Below are positions 22,897 through 29,000 of a DNA stretch of 29,000 nt, one piece after another (the first letter of the stretch is position 1; every line of letters begins with the position of its first letter). The translations under genes were made by a program, and so were the position numbers. The notes below the pieces were generated by a model. The model saw only the letters and a list, made by a program, of their open reading frames with translations. It did not search any database and was not told the DNA's origin. Origin of the DNA: a virus; the IMG/VR virus record IMGVR_UViG_3300030102_004342, positions 1 through 29,000 of that record; one strand, written 5' to 3'.

Positions 22897-23733
22897 TCAA
22901 AGTGCCGCCTTCAACAGGTCGGCATTGTATTTGAAGTGTTTTAGTGTAGAACCAACAGTTCTTTCTTGAACCCACTTTGGAATCTCTATGTTTTCACAAA
23001 CACGAGTATATACTTGGTGTGAACGATAGAATAGGAATCGTATGTATCTTATCATAGCCTCTACTTCATCTTTGTCAAATAAGTGTGGCGTTATCCCAGC
23101 GTATTTTTCGTTGTCGCTGATAATGTTGGTTAGGAAGCCTAACTTGCCAGACGGCATTTGCACTACTCTAATAATGTGCTTATGATTGTTACTAACAGTA
23201 AATATTGCTACGATAGAGGGAACGGTTATTGATGTCCTTTTGAAATTAATAGTCTTATCCCTTTTGATAAACTCATAGTTACCAAAAACTATGTGCTCGG
23301 AGCCTTCACCCATCAATAGTGATGCTACATCGTGGAGTGCTGGTTGTATTTCGTCAGTAAAATTTTGATATGAGAAGTCAACGACAAACCAACCATCTTT
23401 AGTAACTTCCCCCTGAACCATAATCTTTTTCGTATCACCCTCGGATATAACGCCCCTGATAATATCTAACGAGGTTTCGTCAAAGCCGTCGAGTCTGTGC
23501 TTTAAAACAGGATTAAAATTTCTTCTACCTAAGGGTTGCTCGTAACATACTGTGTCTAGCAATTGCCAAACTCTTTCATATCCCTCGAATACAATCTTTT
23601 CGTGTTCTTGTGTTGATACCACTAAGGTAGGACAAAAACGCCTCTCTAAATCCCAACCAGAATAATCTATAATAGAAGTCGACTTGTTATCAAAGTCAAT
23701 AACGACTAAGGAATCTGTATTATTAATTAACAA
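22897..23733 (-). CDS. Unknown 278-aa protein with TTG start
   Basis: The only suitable start is a TTG at 23733, with GGAGGAG eight bases before it. The protein is soluble and mixed alpha/beta: an N-terminal strand-rich part (SLVVIDFDNKSTSIIDYSGW), a middle with GWFVVDFSYQNF and HIVFGNYEF, and a helical end with many aromatic residues (AMIRYIRFLFYRSHQVY). No nucleotide-binding or catalytic motif is recognised. It is the last gene of the DUF1281-containing unit, 3 bases after the winged-helix gene, and is followed by a T-rich terminator. Confidence 0.7.
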   Translation of the reverse strand: MLINNTDSLVVIDFDNKSTSIIDYSGWDLERRFCPTLVVSTQEHEKIVFEGYERVWQLLDTVCYEQPLGRRNFNPVLKHRLDGFDETSLDIIRGVISEGDTKKIMVQGEVTKDGWFVVDFSYQNFTDEIQPALHDVASLLMGEGSEHIVFGNYEFIKRDKTINFKRTSITVPSIVAIFTVSNNHKHIIRVVQMPSGKLGFLTNIISDNEKYAGITPHLFDKDEVEAMIRYIRFLFYRSHQVYTRVCENIEIPKWVQERTVGSTLKHFKYNADLLKAAL

Positions 23734-23736
23734 GGA

Positions 23737-24042
23737 TTACTCCTCCAACCACTCTAGGTATTCTTCAGGATATTGTAAACGCCAGACTGCGCCGTTGTAT
23801 GAGTTTGTTGAACTGTAAACTGTTTGATTTACTGAAGTTACACCTGACATTCGTAGTAATATTTGACCTAACTGCGATGACCCGTTTAGCCACTTCTTTG
23901 CGTTGGACTCCATAACACGGGCGTATATCTGCTTGGTAGTCAAACCAATATCCCAGTTTGCACCTTTGGTTTCTTCATAAAGTATTTCATAGATTGCTTT
24001 TTTAAGTCTAAAGTTTTTTCTTTTTCCCTTCGTTTTAGGCAT
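23737..24042 (-). CDS. Basic winged-helix protein (101 aa)
   Basis: A Lys/Arg-rich N-terminus (PKTKGKRKNFRLKK) precedes a winged-helix pattern: AIYEILYEETKG, LTTKQIYARVME, QLGQILLRMSGVTSV and an aromatic wing (VWRLQYPEEYLEWLEE). The ATG at 24048 is too close to its GGAGG; the ATG at 24042 is 7 bases away and is preferred. It overlaps the upstream zinc-ribbon gene by 8 bases. It is probably a DNA-binding regulator. Confidence 0.7.
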   Translation of the reverse strand: MPKTKGKRKNFRLKKAIYEILYEETKGANWDIGLTTKQIYARVMESNAKKWLNGSSQLGQILLRMSGVTSVNQTVYSSTNSYNGAVWRLQYPEEYLEWLEE

Positions 24043-24364
24043 TGCCATTCCTCCGTTGCTCCTTCTTTTTTGCTAAGTAACATTTGCCACAAAGTTTCTT
24101 ACCTTTAGGCACTGCTACCTCGCAGCGCTGACACACCGGCTGGTCGTCTGGTGTTGCGCTTTCATCGGGAGATTCAATTATGTTTAGGCTAAGAAGTGAT
24201 TGTATAATAACTTTTTGCTTCGTGATTTCTTCCTTTGTCATACCATAATGCCTGCTATATTCCCAGTTAATAGGGGGGTGCATGTCTACTATATACTTAA
24301 GACACATGCGTAATTCGGCATTCTCTAATTTAAGGTGGCGAATCTGTTTGTTCTTAAAAGACAT
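24035..24364 (-). CDS. Coiled-coil plus zinc-ribbon protein (109 aa)
   Basis: The N-terminus is helical with heptad-like spacing (KQIRHLKLENAELRMCLKYI). The C-terminus has CQRC at about 78-81 and CGKC at about 92-95, a zinc ribbon, followed by a basic tail (KKKEQRRNGNA). This layout suits a dimeric nucleic-acid-binding factor. It begins 2 bases after the previous stop in the DUF1281 unit. No specific family. Confidence 0.72.
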   Translation of the reverse strand: MSFKNKQIRHLKLENAELRMCLKYIVDMHPPINWEYSRHYGMTKEEITKQKVIIQSLLSLNIIESPDESATPDDQPVCQRCEVAVPKGKKLCGKCYLAKKKEQRRNGNA

Positions 24365-24366
24365 AA

Positions 24367-25086
24367 TTATTCCTCTTTGTAGTCCTTGTCAGCAAGGCGT
24401 CGCAAATCATCTTCAGCCCAATATCTAGTCATATCATGTAATTCATAACCGGACTGACGGGATGCCTCGTGGAGGCGATTACCGCCTATGAAAACCAATT
24501 CTCCTTCCATGCCACCTTCTTCACGCCATTTGGTGCATATAAGCAATCGTGGGTTTTGACAAGAAAGAACCCGGAGCACATTTTCTGGTGTTGACCAAGC
24601 CGTAGTAAATGACATTTCAAGCATGTAGAATGGTGCTTTCCCCTCCATACCGTAGGTTGTAGCATCATTGTAAGGAACAAATACCGGTTGTTGGAATAAC
24701 ATAATATTAAGTGGCGTGTGTAACTCGTAGTCATAGGCATCCCACTTAGTGTCCCAGTTAGCGATACACCAATCATATAAGTTAGTGTGACCGTAATCGC
24801 TGATTAGTTGATATTGTTCTTCTGCAGATATTGCTACTGCATCATCGAAACCTCCACGCCAAACTTTGTGACGCACTCCGTCAATCATAGTCGAGCCGGT
24901 GCTAATGCCTTCAAGTTCTGCTGGTCTTGGTAAGACCGAATTGAAAGAAAAGTCAATGAAATCATTTTTGCTTAGGTCGTCGGTGTCTAAGGGTTTCTTC
25001 ATATCGGTAAGATGAAAATGAATAAAGTCCTCTAAATAACCCTTTTCGCCTGTAATAGTAATAGTATTCTTACAATGGTTAGGCAT
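24367..25086 (-). CDS. YubB/DUF1281 (Api92-like ferredoxin-fold) protein
   Basis: The opening MPNHCKNTITITG with later NWDTKWDAYD and a YxFxTAWSxPxxVL-like element (SFTTAWSTPENVL) is the pattern of the DUF1281/Api92-like family found in plasmids and phages: N-terminal CxN strand, a conserved NWGTKW segment, and the TAWSPP element. All are present in order over 239 residues, so the assignment is good. The biochemical role is unknown; the family travels with mobile elements. It overlaps the upstream 248-residue gene's stop as TAATG. Confidence 0.82.
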   Translation of the reverse strand: MPNHCKNTITITGEKGYLEDFIHFHLTDMKKPLDTDDLSKNDFIDFSFNSVLPRPAELEGISTGSTMIDGVRHKVWRGGFDDAVAISAEEQYQLISDYGHTNLYDWCIANWDTKWDAYDYELHTPLNIMLFQQPVFVPYNDATTYGMEGKAPFYMLEMSFTTAWSTPENVLRVLSCQNPRLLICTKWREEGGMEGELVFIGGNRLHEASRQSGYELHDMTRYWAEDDLRRLADKDYKEE

Positions 25087-25832
25087 TACTCTTCCTCCTC
25101 ATCAACAAACTTTGTGCATGCAATATCCCTTTCAATCTCTACCTCGCCGGCACATGAAATGGATGACCTACAATCGAATACTTGAGTAATACTTCTTCGT
25201 AGCCAACCGACAAACCTCTGTAATTTATCATCGGCATCAACAAAGGTGCTGGCCTTATCGGCAGCACAAGTAATAGTGATTTGTAGATAGGTAAGCTTAC
25301 TATCGCATGATACAGAAAAGCCGTAAATATTTAAGTCGGTGGAATCACGGCTAGATATATCTTTCCTTAGATGAAAGTCAGATTGCCAATCGGAATTTTT
25401 ATCTTCGTCATCCCACTGATAGATATAGTAAAGACCAAACTCCTCAACAACATCGGTATGCAAGTATAGTTTATGCGGCCTCCATCGGTCATCGTCTGGT
25501 CGTGGTTGTTCTTCGGATTTGTCTTTCCAAGATAATACAAAGCCAAAGTCGGTTAGTGCTTTCTCAGCCATAGGTGTTAGTGCATACTTGGTATCGGCAT
25601 TATAGTATCTGCACTCGGCGGTTTGTGAATTCATGACCTCTAACTGATATGATTCTACCAATATGGTGTTCTTTACCTCACCAATGGTAGGTTTGTTAGT
25701 GTAGGAGTCGGTGAAACCTATGCCATTTTCTTGTAGTGGCGCACCGTAGGTCTCACGGATATTGTCTCCCAGGTCTTCATCAAATTCAAATCGTAGTTTG
25801 ATATATTGCTTATATTTTCTTTTGCTCGTCAT
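25086..25832 (-). CDS. Unknown acidic 248-aa protein heading the DUF1281 unit
   Basis: A soluble acidic protein (tail FVDEEEE) with many strands and aromatic residues (LYYIYQWDDEDKNSDWQSD, KLTYLQITITC). No known motif. GGAGG stands 9 bases before the ATG at 25832. Candidate TATA boxes further upstream are less well spaced than in other units. It is the first gene of a five-gene unit ending at the T-rich terminator. Confidence 0.7.
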   Translation of the reverse strand: MTSKRKYKQYIKLRFEFDEDLGDNIRETYGAPLQENGIGFTDSYTNKPTIGEVKNTILVESYQLEVMNSQTAECRYYNADTKYALTPMAEKALTDFGFVLSWKDKSEEQPRPDDDRWRPHKLYLHTDVVEEFGLYYIYQWDDEDKNSDWQSDFHLRKDISSRDSTDLNIYGFSVSCDSKLTYLQITITCAADKASTFVDADDKLQRFVGWLRRSITQVFDCRSSISCAGEVEIERDIACTKFVDEEEE

Positions 25833-25882
25833 AGTTTTTGTCCTCCTATAATTTTGTGTCCGCTTATAGCCGCCACAGTCAG

Positions 25883-25889
25883 TATATAG
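25883..25889 (-). promoter_or_regulatory. Candidate TATA box for the 25832 unit
   Basis: TATATAG on the + strand, 50 nt from the ATG at 25832, would give a leader of about 25 nt with GGAGG. A second candidate, the palindrome GTTTATAAAC at 25897-25906, is 67 nt or more away. Neither spacing matches the two usual classes. Confidence 0.35.
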
Positions 25890-25917
25890 CGTGCCGGTTT
25901 ATAAACTTTTTGATGGG

Positions 25918-26151
25918 TCACTGCTTAGCCCCCCATAGACTAGTATCGCCTCGTTTACAATGCGTCTCCGTAAATCGTTCATCCCTACGCATTATTCGAG
26001 TTAGTTGGCTTGGCATCGGAAGTTTAGCATTAGAACGATATCTTACTCGTGATTGGTTTCTCAACCTATTTAGCAACTCCCGGCTGCTCAGCCGTAACAT
26101 TTCACCGTCAGGTTCAGGTGTAGATAGTATGTCATGCACTCGATTGCACAC
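25918..26151 (-). CDS. Basic winged-helix-like protein, start uncertain (77 aa or longer)
   Basis: From a GTG at 26151 (GGGAG 4 bases before it) the product has a winged-helix-like pattern, NRVHDILSTPEPD, LSSRELLNRLRN, PSQLTRIMRRDERF, and ends GDTSLWGAKQ. The frame stays open upstream and reads as plausible protein (FRPLPRKRWEIYV) back into the end of the 98-residue gene, yet no ATG, GTG or TTG exists there. Either the GTG is used, the gene begins at a rare codon, or a frame change joins it to the gene upstream. It is the last gene of the ArdC unit. Confidence 0.5.
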   Translation of the reverse strand: MCNRVHDILSTPEPDGEMLRLSSRELLNRLRNQSRVRYRSNAKLPMPSQLTRIMRRDERFTETHCKRGDTSLWGAKQ

Positions 26152-26189
26152 ATATATCTCCCACCGCTTTCGGGGAAGTGGTCTAAACT

Positions 26190-26486
26190 TTACTCCTCTT
26201 CTAGTGATTTCAACCCCGCCTTTACTCTTTTCTTGTATGCAAATGCATGCTCTAATTTTGTGAATTGTATGTAGATTCCACCTTGCTTCAAAGCGTAAGT
26301 ATTTCTTGGCATCAATGAACCAAGTATAACATCTTTTTCGTAGTGACTCCAGTTACGCCATCTGATATTCATGTAGTAAGAATCATCCACAAAAGAAGAA
26401 CGAATTATCATATCATGATACCGAGAGGTATTCCCCCAGTTTGCTGATAGTCCGACATCGTAAGGTTCATTCGCCAATGAACTCAC
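26190..26486 (-). CDS. Unknown small protein (about 98 aa)
   Basis: The frame starts at a GTG (26486) with a TTG at 26477 as alternative; no ATG is well placed, and the start overlaps the end of the 30-residue gene by 11-20 bases. The product has aromatic strands (YYMNIRWRNWSHYEKD, GGIYIQFTK) and a basic helical end. No family recognised. It sits near the end of the micro-gene chain. Confidence 0.58.
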   Translation of the reverse strand: MSSLANEPYDVGLSANWGNTSRYHDMIIRSSFVDDSYYMNIRWRNWSHYEKDVILGSLMPRNTYALKQGGIYIQFTKLEHAFAYKKRVKAGLKSLEEE

Positions 26487-26559
26487 CTACCTTTGGCATC
26501 TTGGGTGCTTCGTCAGCCCATATCGTTCCCTGCATATAGTAAATAATAAAGTACTTCAT
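26467..26559 (-). CDS. Micro-gene, 30 aa
   Basis: Read directly from the sequence: starts MKYFIIYYMQGTIWADEA and ends VGEFIGE. AAGGAG lies about 9 bases before the ATG, which overlaps the stop of the 20-residue gene as ATGA. The N-terminal half is hydrophobic and aromatic, possibly membrane-seeking. The coupling and ribosome site support expression. Confidence 0.5.
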   Translation of the reverse strand: MKYFIIYYMQGTIWADEAPKMPKVGEFIGE

Positions 26560-26618
26560 TCTTCTTCACTCCTTTCATCAGGCCGAGGCCAATAAGGTTC
26601 TGTCCAATCGGGAATCAT
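26556..26618 (-). CDS. Micro-gene, 20 aa
   Basis: Read directly from the sequence: 20 codons beginning MIPDWTEPYWPRP and ending in acidic residues. GGGGAGG is 7 bases before its ATG, and ATGA overlaps join it to the genes on both sides. It is unusually short; it may be a real peptide or a translational relay that carries ribosomes to the next start. Confidence 0.42.
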   Translation of the reverse strand: MIPDWTEPYWPRPDERSEEE

Positions 26619-26719
26619 TCTTCTTCCTCCCCAAACATCTCTATGATTGCACTGTGTGCTTCTTTAGGACTTAGGCGTGGGAAGTATTTCTTCCACAATG
26701 CGTTCCAATCACGAGCCAT
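26615..26719 (-). CDS. Micro-gene, 34 aa
   Basis: Read directly from the sequence: begins MARDWNALWKKYFPRLSP and ends in four Glu residues after a short helix. It overlaps the upstream 99-residue gene by 11 bases and the next gene by ATGA. A weak GGTGA lies 5 bases ahead of the ATG. Like its neighbours it ends in an acidic tail whose codons form the ribosome site of the next gene. Confidence 0.5.
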   Translation of the reverse strand: MARDWNALWKKYFPRLSPKEAHSAIIEMFGEEEE

Positions 26720-27008
26720 TTTGTTCACCCAAAATATCTTCGTAAAGCGACATGAAGTTCTTTAGCAGGTTTTGGCCTGTGCCTTTGATGCCAAAGTATT
26801 TCTTTACTGGAGTTACTTTCCACATGCGGGTCGGTTTGATACCGGCCTTACACCATAGCGTCAAATCACGCTTAGTAACTATAAGATTCCAAATGGCTAA
26901 TCCCATTGACTTACCATTGACATTCATTACGGCTTCGCCGTTAGCACGAGCTTCGTTGTCGGCCATAAGTTGTTCAAAGAACGGGGAGTTGGTATCGTAG
27001 GCCATCAT
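26709..27008 (-). CDS. Conserved-looking small protein (99 aa)
   Basis: A soluble protein with an N-terminal helix (NSPFFEQLMADNEARANGEA) and a compact central part, AIWNLIVTKRDLTLWCKAGIKPTRMWKVTPVKKYFGIKGTGQNLL. I recall similar small phage proteins with a KKYFGIKG element, of unknown function. The ATG at 27008 overlaps the preceding stop as ATGA and has GGAGG 4 bases away. It is in the ArdC unit. Confidence 0.68.
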   Translation of the reverse strand: MMAYDTNSPFFEQLMADNEARANGEAVMNVNGKSMGLAIWNLIVTKRDLTLWCKAGIKPTRMWKVTPVKKYFGIKGTGQNLLKNFMSLYEDILGEQNGS

Positions 27009-27136
27009 TCTTCCTCCTCTACTTTAATTAGGGAGATGGTGCGAGCCCTTTCCTTAATCATTTGTCTTTGTCTTCGTAGTTTACCTGATGGATGCTTTAC
27101 ATGCCAACTCTTTGCATTTTTCTTTCTTGTGTTCAT
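27005..27136 (-). CDS. Small basic protein (43 aa)
   Basis: Read directly from the sequence: MNTRKKNAKSWHVKHPSGK followed by an Arg/Lys-rich helix (LRRQRQMIKERARTISL) and a Glu tail. The strong positive charge suggests nucleic-acid binding. It is joined by ATGA overlaps to both neighbours, and AGGAGG precedes its start. No family recognised. Confidence 0.6.
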   Translation of the reverse strand: MNTRKKNAKSWHVKHPSGKLRRQRQMIKERARTISLIKVEEEE

Positions 27137-27360
27137 TGTTTGTTCCTCCTTTCTATCTCTTTCTGGACTATTTGTTCATCCTGTAATTTTGAATAAACTT
27201 GCATCCAGTGGAGTAATATTTCCCTTGCTTCGCTTCGGGCTATAAAAAATTCATCGGCTAAATACGGAGCTGCGCCGAACATATTGACGACACCCGACTC
27301 CTTTAGGTTGTGCAGATAAATATAGTGGTTCATGTATTCTTCTTTGATTTCATCAGTCAT
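27133..27360 (-). CDS. Small phage-type conserved protein (75 aa)
   Basis: The segment YLHNLKESGVVNMFGAAPYL plus EAREILLHWM resembles a widespread family of short proteins in tailed phages (ESGxxNMFGAAPYL ... A..LL.WM); its role is unknown to me. The frame reaches 27381, but GGAGG fits the ATG at 27360, which overlaps the ArdC gene by 8 bases. The rest is a charged helix. Confidence 0.72.
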   Translation of the reverse strand: MTDEIKEEYMNHYIYLHNLKESGVVNMFGAAPYLADEFFIARSEAREILLHWMQVYSKLQDEQIVQKEIERRNKQ

Positions 27361-28348
27361 CTTTCTTTTCCTCCTCGTCAAACTTTGTGTCGAGAATGTA
27401 ATCCATAGCCCGCTGTGCTTTTGAACCGGCTCTAATAATCATCTTTGGGTCGGAGTCTAAACGCTTTAGCCAATGACCTAAATATGATACTTGGTTTTCT
27501 AGTCCCTCCTCTAATGCTTCGCTGGGTAGTATGTTGAAATGCTTACAAAGCAAAGACGCACCTAACTCCGCAACTAATTCTTCAAAGGCATACCTTTCAT
27601 CACCACGCATACCAAACTCTCTATCACATCTTTTCTTGTGTCCGGTGGCATGGGTGCATTCGTGGAATAAGGTTGGCATATATGCAAAGCCACTTGGAAA
27701 TGCTTCCTTGACCGGCATATTTACCCTGTCATCACCATAGGTATAGTATGCCCTATGGCCGACTTCGCTAAATTTGATACCCTCTTTCTTCATCCATTCG
27801 TGCATCAATTTTTCGGCGTTTATTTCTTCCTCCGTAAACTCCGGTGTTTCGATTTCGTCTCCATCGGGTCTTGGTGGTAGGGGTATGTTAGTCTGGCTTC
27901 GGCCAAAGACCTTGTGCCACTTTAGAATAGGAATGCGCTTTTCTTGCTCGGGGTCGTCTTTGTCCTTCACTTTTATCATGGTAAAGAACACGACTGTATG
28001 AGCCGATTCGCCCTTTTGAACGCCGTAGTATTGATTAGCCTTCTTGTATGGTTTGCCGTCATTGGACTCTACTAAGTCATACTCGCCTTTTTCGATAGCA
28101 TGTTTTCGGCCAATCTCCGACCATTGTTTGAAGGATGCAAATTCAATGTCACCCGATGTATAGCCCAAGATAAACTGATTGATACCACGATATGCTTTGC
28201 CAGAAACAATATTGTGTGCAAGACCAGTCTTACATTTCGATGTGTCCCAGGGCATTAGCCAAGGTTTGTTTCCTTCTTTTAGTGCCTTCGTTACGATGTC
28301 AGCCATCTCTTTTACTATTTGGTCTCGCTTTAGTGATTGTTTACTCAT
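27353..28348 (-). CDS. ardC: ArdC-like anti-restriction protein (ssDNA-binding plus zincin metalloprotease)
   Basis: The 331-residue protein has the ArdC N-terminal domain (KPWLMPWD, SGKAYRGINQFIL, YYGVQKGESAHTVVFF), which binds single-stranded DNA in characterised members, and a C-terminal zincin domain with HECTHATGH (H229, E230, H233) and the downstream helix YAFEELVAELGA supplying the third ligand. ArdC proteins protect incoming plasmid or phage DNA from restriction. Here it is the first gene of its unit, so it is probably made early, which fits the apparent lack of GATC and ACGT sites and the orphan methyltransferase. A TATA box lies exactly 40 nt from the ATG. Confidence 0.88.
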   Translation of the reverse strand: MSKQSLKRDQIVKEMADIVTKALKEGNKPWLMPWDTSKCKTGLAHNIVSGKAYRGINQFILGYTSGDIEFASFKQWSEIGRKHAIEKGEYDLVESNDGKPYKKANQYYGVQKGESAHTVVFFTMIKVKDKDDPEQEKRIPILKWHKVFGRSQTNIPLPPRPDGDEIETPEFTEEEINAEKLMHEWMKKEGIKFSEVGHRAYYTYGDDRVNMPVKEAFPSGFAYMPTLFHECTHATGHKKRCDREFGMRGDERYAFEELVAELGASLLCKHFNILPSEALEEGLENQVSYLGHWLKRLDSDPKMIIRAGSKAQRAMDYILDTKFDEEEKKDD

Positions 28349-28586
28349 GGTTGGGTTGCCCCCTATGTTTGCTTATTATGTTTCGGTTTATAAACATATC
28401 TATTGGTCTACTTACTGCGTTAGAATTTTCTGCAACAATTTTCGCCAAGAATATTTTAGGCGATATATCTGCATAGAATTGTGGGTTGTTGGAGGTAAGA
28501 AAATAGTAAAAAATAATCTTATCACCTCCTTTTGAGAAAGTGATGCGTATGCACCTGAATTCTGTATTAGGCCTCATCCGTGTCAT
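28341..28586 (-). CDS. Doubtful 81-codon frame over the ArdC promoter
   Basis: The ATG at 28586 is 5 bases after the preceding stop, with GGTGAG 4 bases ahead, which favours coupling. Against it, the frame spans the well-formed ArdC promoter and its composition is not distinctive (GGDKIIFYYFLTSNNP and so on). It contains at 28521-28534 a strong ribosome-binding sequence without a normal start codon behind it. It may be non-coding leader or intergenic sequence. Confidence 0.28.
   Translation of the reverse strand: MTRMRPNTEFRCIRITFSKGGDKIIFYYFLTSNNPQFYADISPKIFLAKIVAENSNAVSRPIDMFINRNIISKHRGQPNHE
28389..28397 (-). promoter_or_regulatory. TATA box for the ArdC unit
   Basis: TATAAACAT on the + strand, exactly 40 nt from the ATG at 28348, with a GGGGG ribosome-site-like run 10 bases before the start. 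It lies within the doubtful 81-codon frame. Confidence 0.65.
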
Positions 28587-28591
28587 TTAGC

Positions 28592-29000
28592 TCACCAAAA
28601 AGAAACCGAGCCATCTTCATTGGTGGCAAAACTGCTAAATCCGTTTTCTCCCATGTAGGTAGCAATCTCGTTGCGCCGTTCTATTTCTTCTTGTCGGTCA
28701 ATCTCATACTGCTCACTATTGTAATAAGCTTCATACTCCCGTGCGGCTCTTTCTCCGGAATGCTCGTCAAGGACAACGCCAGGCGCATGTAGAAAATCAG
28801 TTGCTAAATTAATAACCTTCAAGGTGTGTTCCGTATATGAAGGGTAACTATCAATCCTTATGGTGAAACCGTGAGATGGAAGCATTGAAAATATTTTACC
28901 TTCTAACTTTTCAAGCCAACCTTCGAACAACTTCTGATACTTTTTTGTTCTCGCTTGACCCTCGCCATGCCAGTCCTCCCAATTAAGTCTATCTTTAATA
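28592..29000 (-). CDS. Unknown acidic protein, 5' end beyond the window
   Basis: A TTG at 28930 gives 112 residues, but the frame stays open to the right edge and reads as normal protein (RLNWEDWHGEGQARTKK), so the gene very probably starts outside the window. The visible part has a short beta segment (GFTIRIDSYPSYTEHTLKVI) and a long, highly charged helix (REYEAYYNSEQYEIDRQEE), ending GSVSFW. No family recognised. Confidence 0.65.
   Translation of the reverse strand, partial: IKDRLNWEDWHGEGQARTKKYQKLFEGWLEKLEGKIFSMLPSHGFTIRIDSYPSYTEHTLKVINLATDFLHAPGVVLDEHSGERAAREYEAYYNSEQYEIDRQEEIERRNEIATYMGENGFSSFATNEDGSVSFW

Noticed and set aside
26408-26470. A 20-codon frame beginning with an ATGA overlap at 26470
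   Set aside because: It is out of phase with the more protein-like 98-aa frame covering the same bases and lacks a good ribosome site.
1-29000. tRNA, rRNA, riboswitch, integrase or insertion sequence
   Set aside because: I saw no cloverleaf with CCA end, no rRNA blocks, no recombinase catalytic motifs and no terminal repeats with target duplications.

Overview
The window looks like part of the genome of a tailed double-stranded DNA virus (or provirus) of an archaeon. It encodes an archaeal/eukaryal-type replication set: family B DNA polymerase, sliding clamp, clamp-loader small subunit, MCM-like helicase, primase, OB-fold protein, Sak4-like RecA ATPase, XPF/ERCC4 nuclease and Cas4-like nuclease. 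Archaeal TATA boxes at stereotyped distances precede the transcription units, and a very large virion-type protein lies at the left end. Gene content resembles the magroviruses of uncultured marine Euryarchaeota, but host and lineage cannot be proved from sequence alone. No rRNA, tRNA, integrase, insertion sequence or CRISPR array was seen.

Layout. 1-4631 (+ strand) is the end of a late/structural module: a tail hub or baseplate-like giant protein open at the left edge, then a tiny coupled membrane protein. From 4620 to 29000 every credible gene is on the - strand, so the two modules converge at 4620-4631. Reading - strand transcription from right to left: a partial gene at the right edge; an ArdC anti-restriction unit with a chain of micro-genes (28348 to 25918); a unit of unknowns with a YubB/DUF1281-like protein (25832 to 22897); a non-coding AT-rich block with an inverted repeat (22620-22896, possible origin); an MCM helicase unit (22580 to 19148); a winged-helix/zinc regulator (19114 to 18713); a small-gene unit with a possible DUF1599/Nmad1 protein (18677 to 17001); a zinc-ribbon and RFC unit (16955 to 15477); an OB-fold, Sak4, clamp and PLP-enzyme unit (15425 to 11345); single genes for a DNA methyltransferase, an HTH protein, PolB and a Cas4-like nuclease; a zinc ribbon plus fused primase; and a zinc ribbon plus ERCC4 nuclease.

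How it fits together. The replication genes could form a nearly self-sufficient replisome. PolB, the methyltransferase, the ERCC4 nuclease and a 222-residue unknown all end in Trp-Leu, and two of the four resemble archaeal PCNA-binding (PIP) peptides, which suggests they dock on the virus's own clamp. The methyltransferase, ArdC, the PLP enzyme and a complete apparent absence of GATC and ACGT suggest strong pressure from host restriction. Unit-head genes use a TATAAACAT-like box (written on the + strand) about 21-26 nt from the start codon, implying leaderless mRNA, or exactly 40 nt away with a Shine-Dalgarno site. Genes inside units are mostly coupled through ATGA or TGATG overlaps. Several starts were moved from the longest reading frame using these signals, and at least seven genes shorter than 60 codons were read directly from the sequence.
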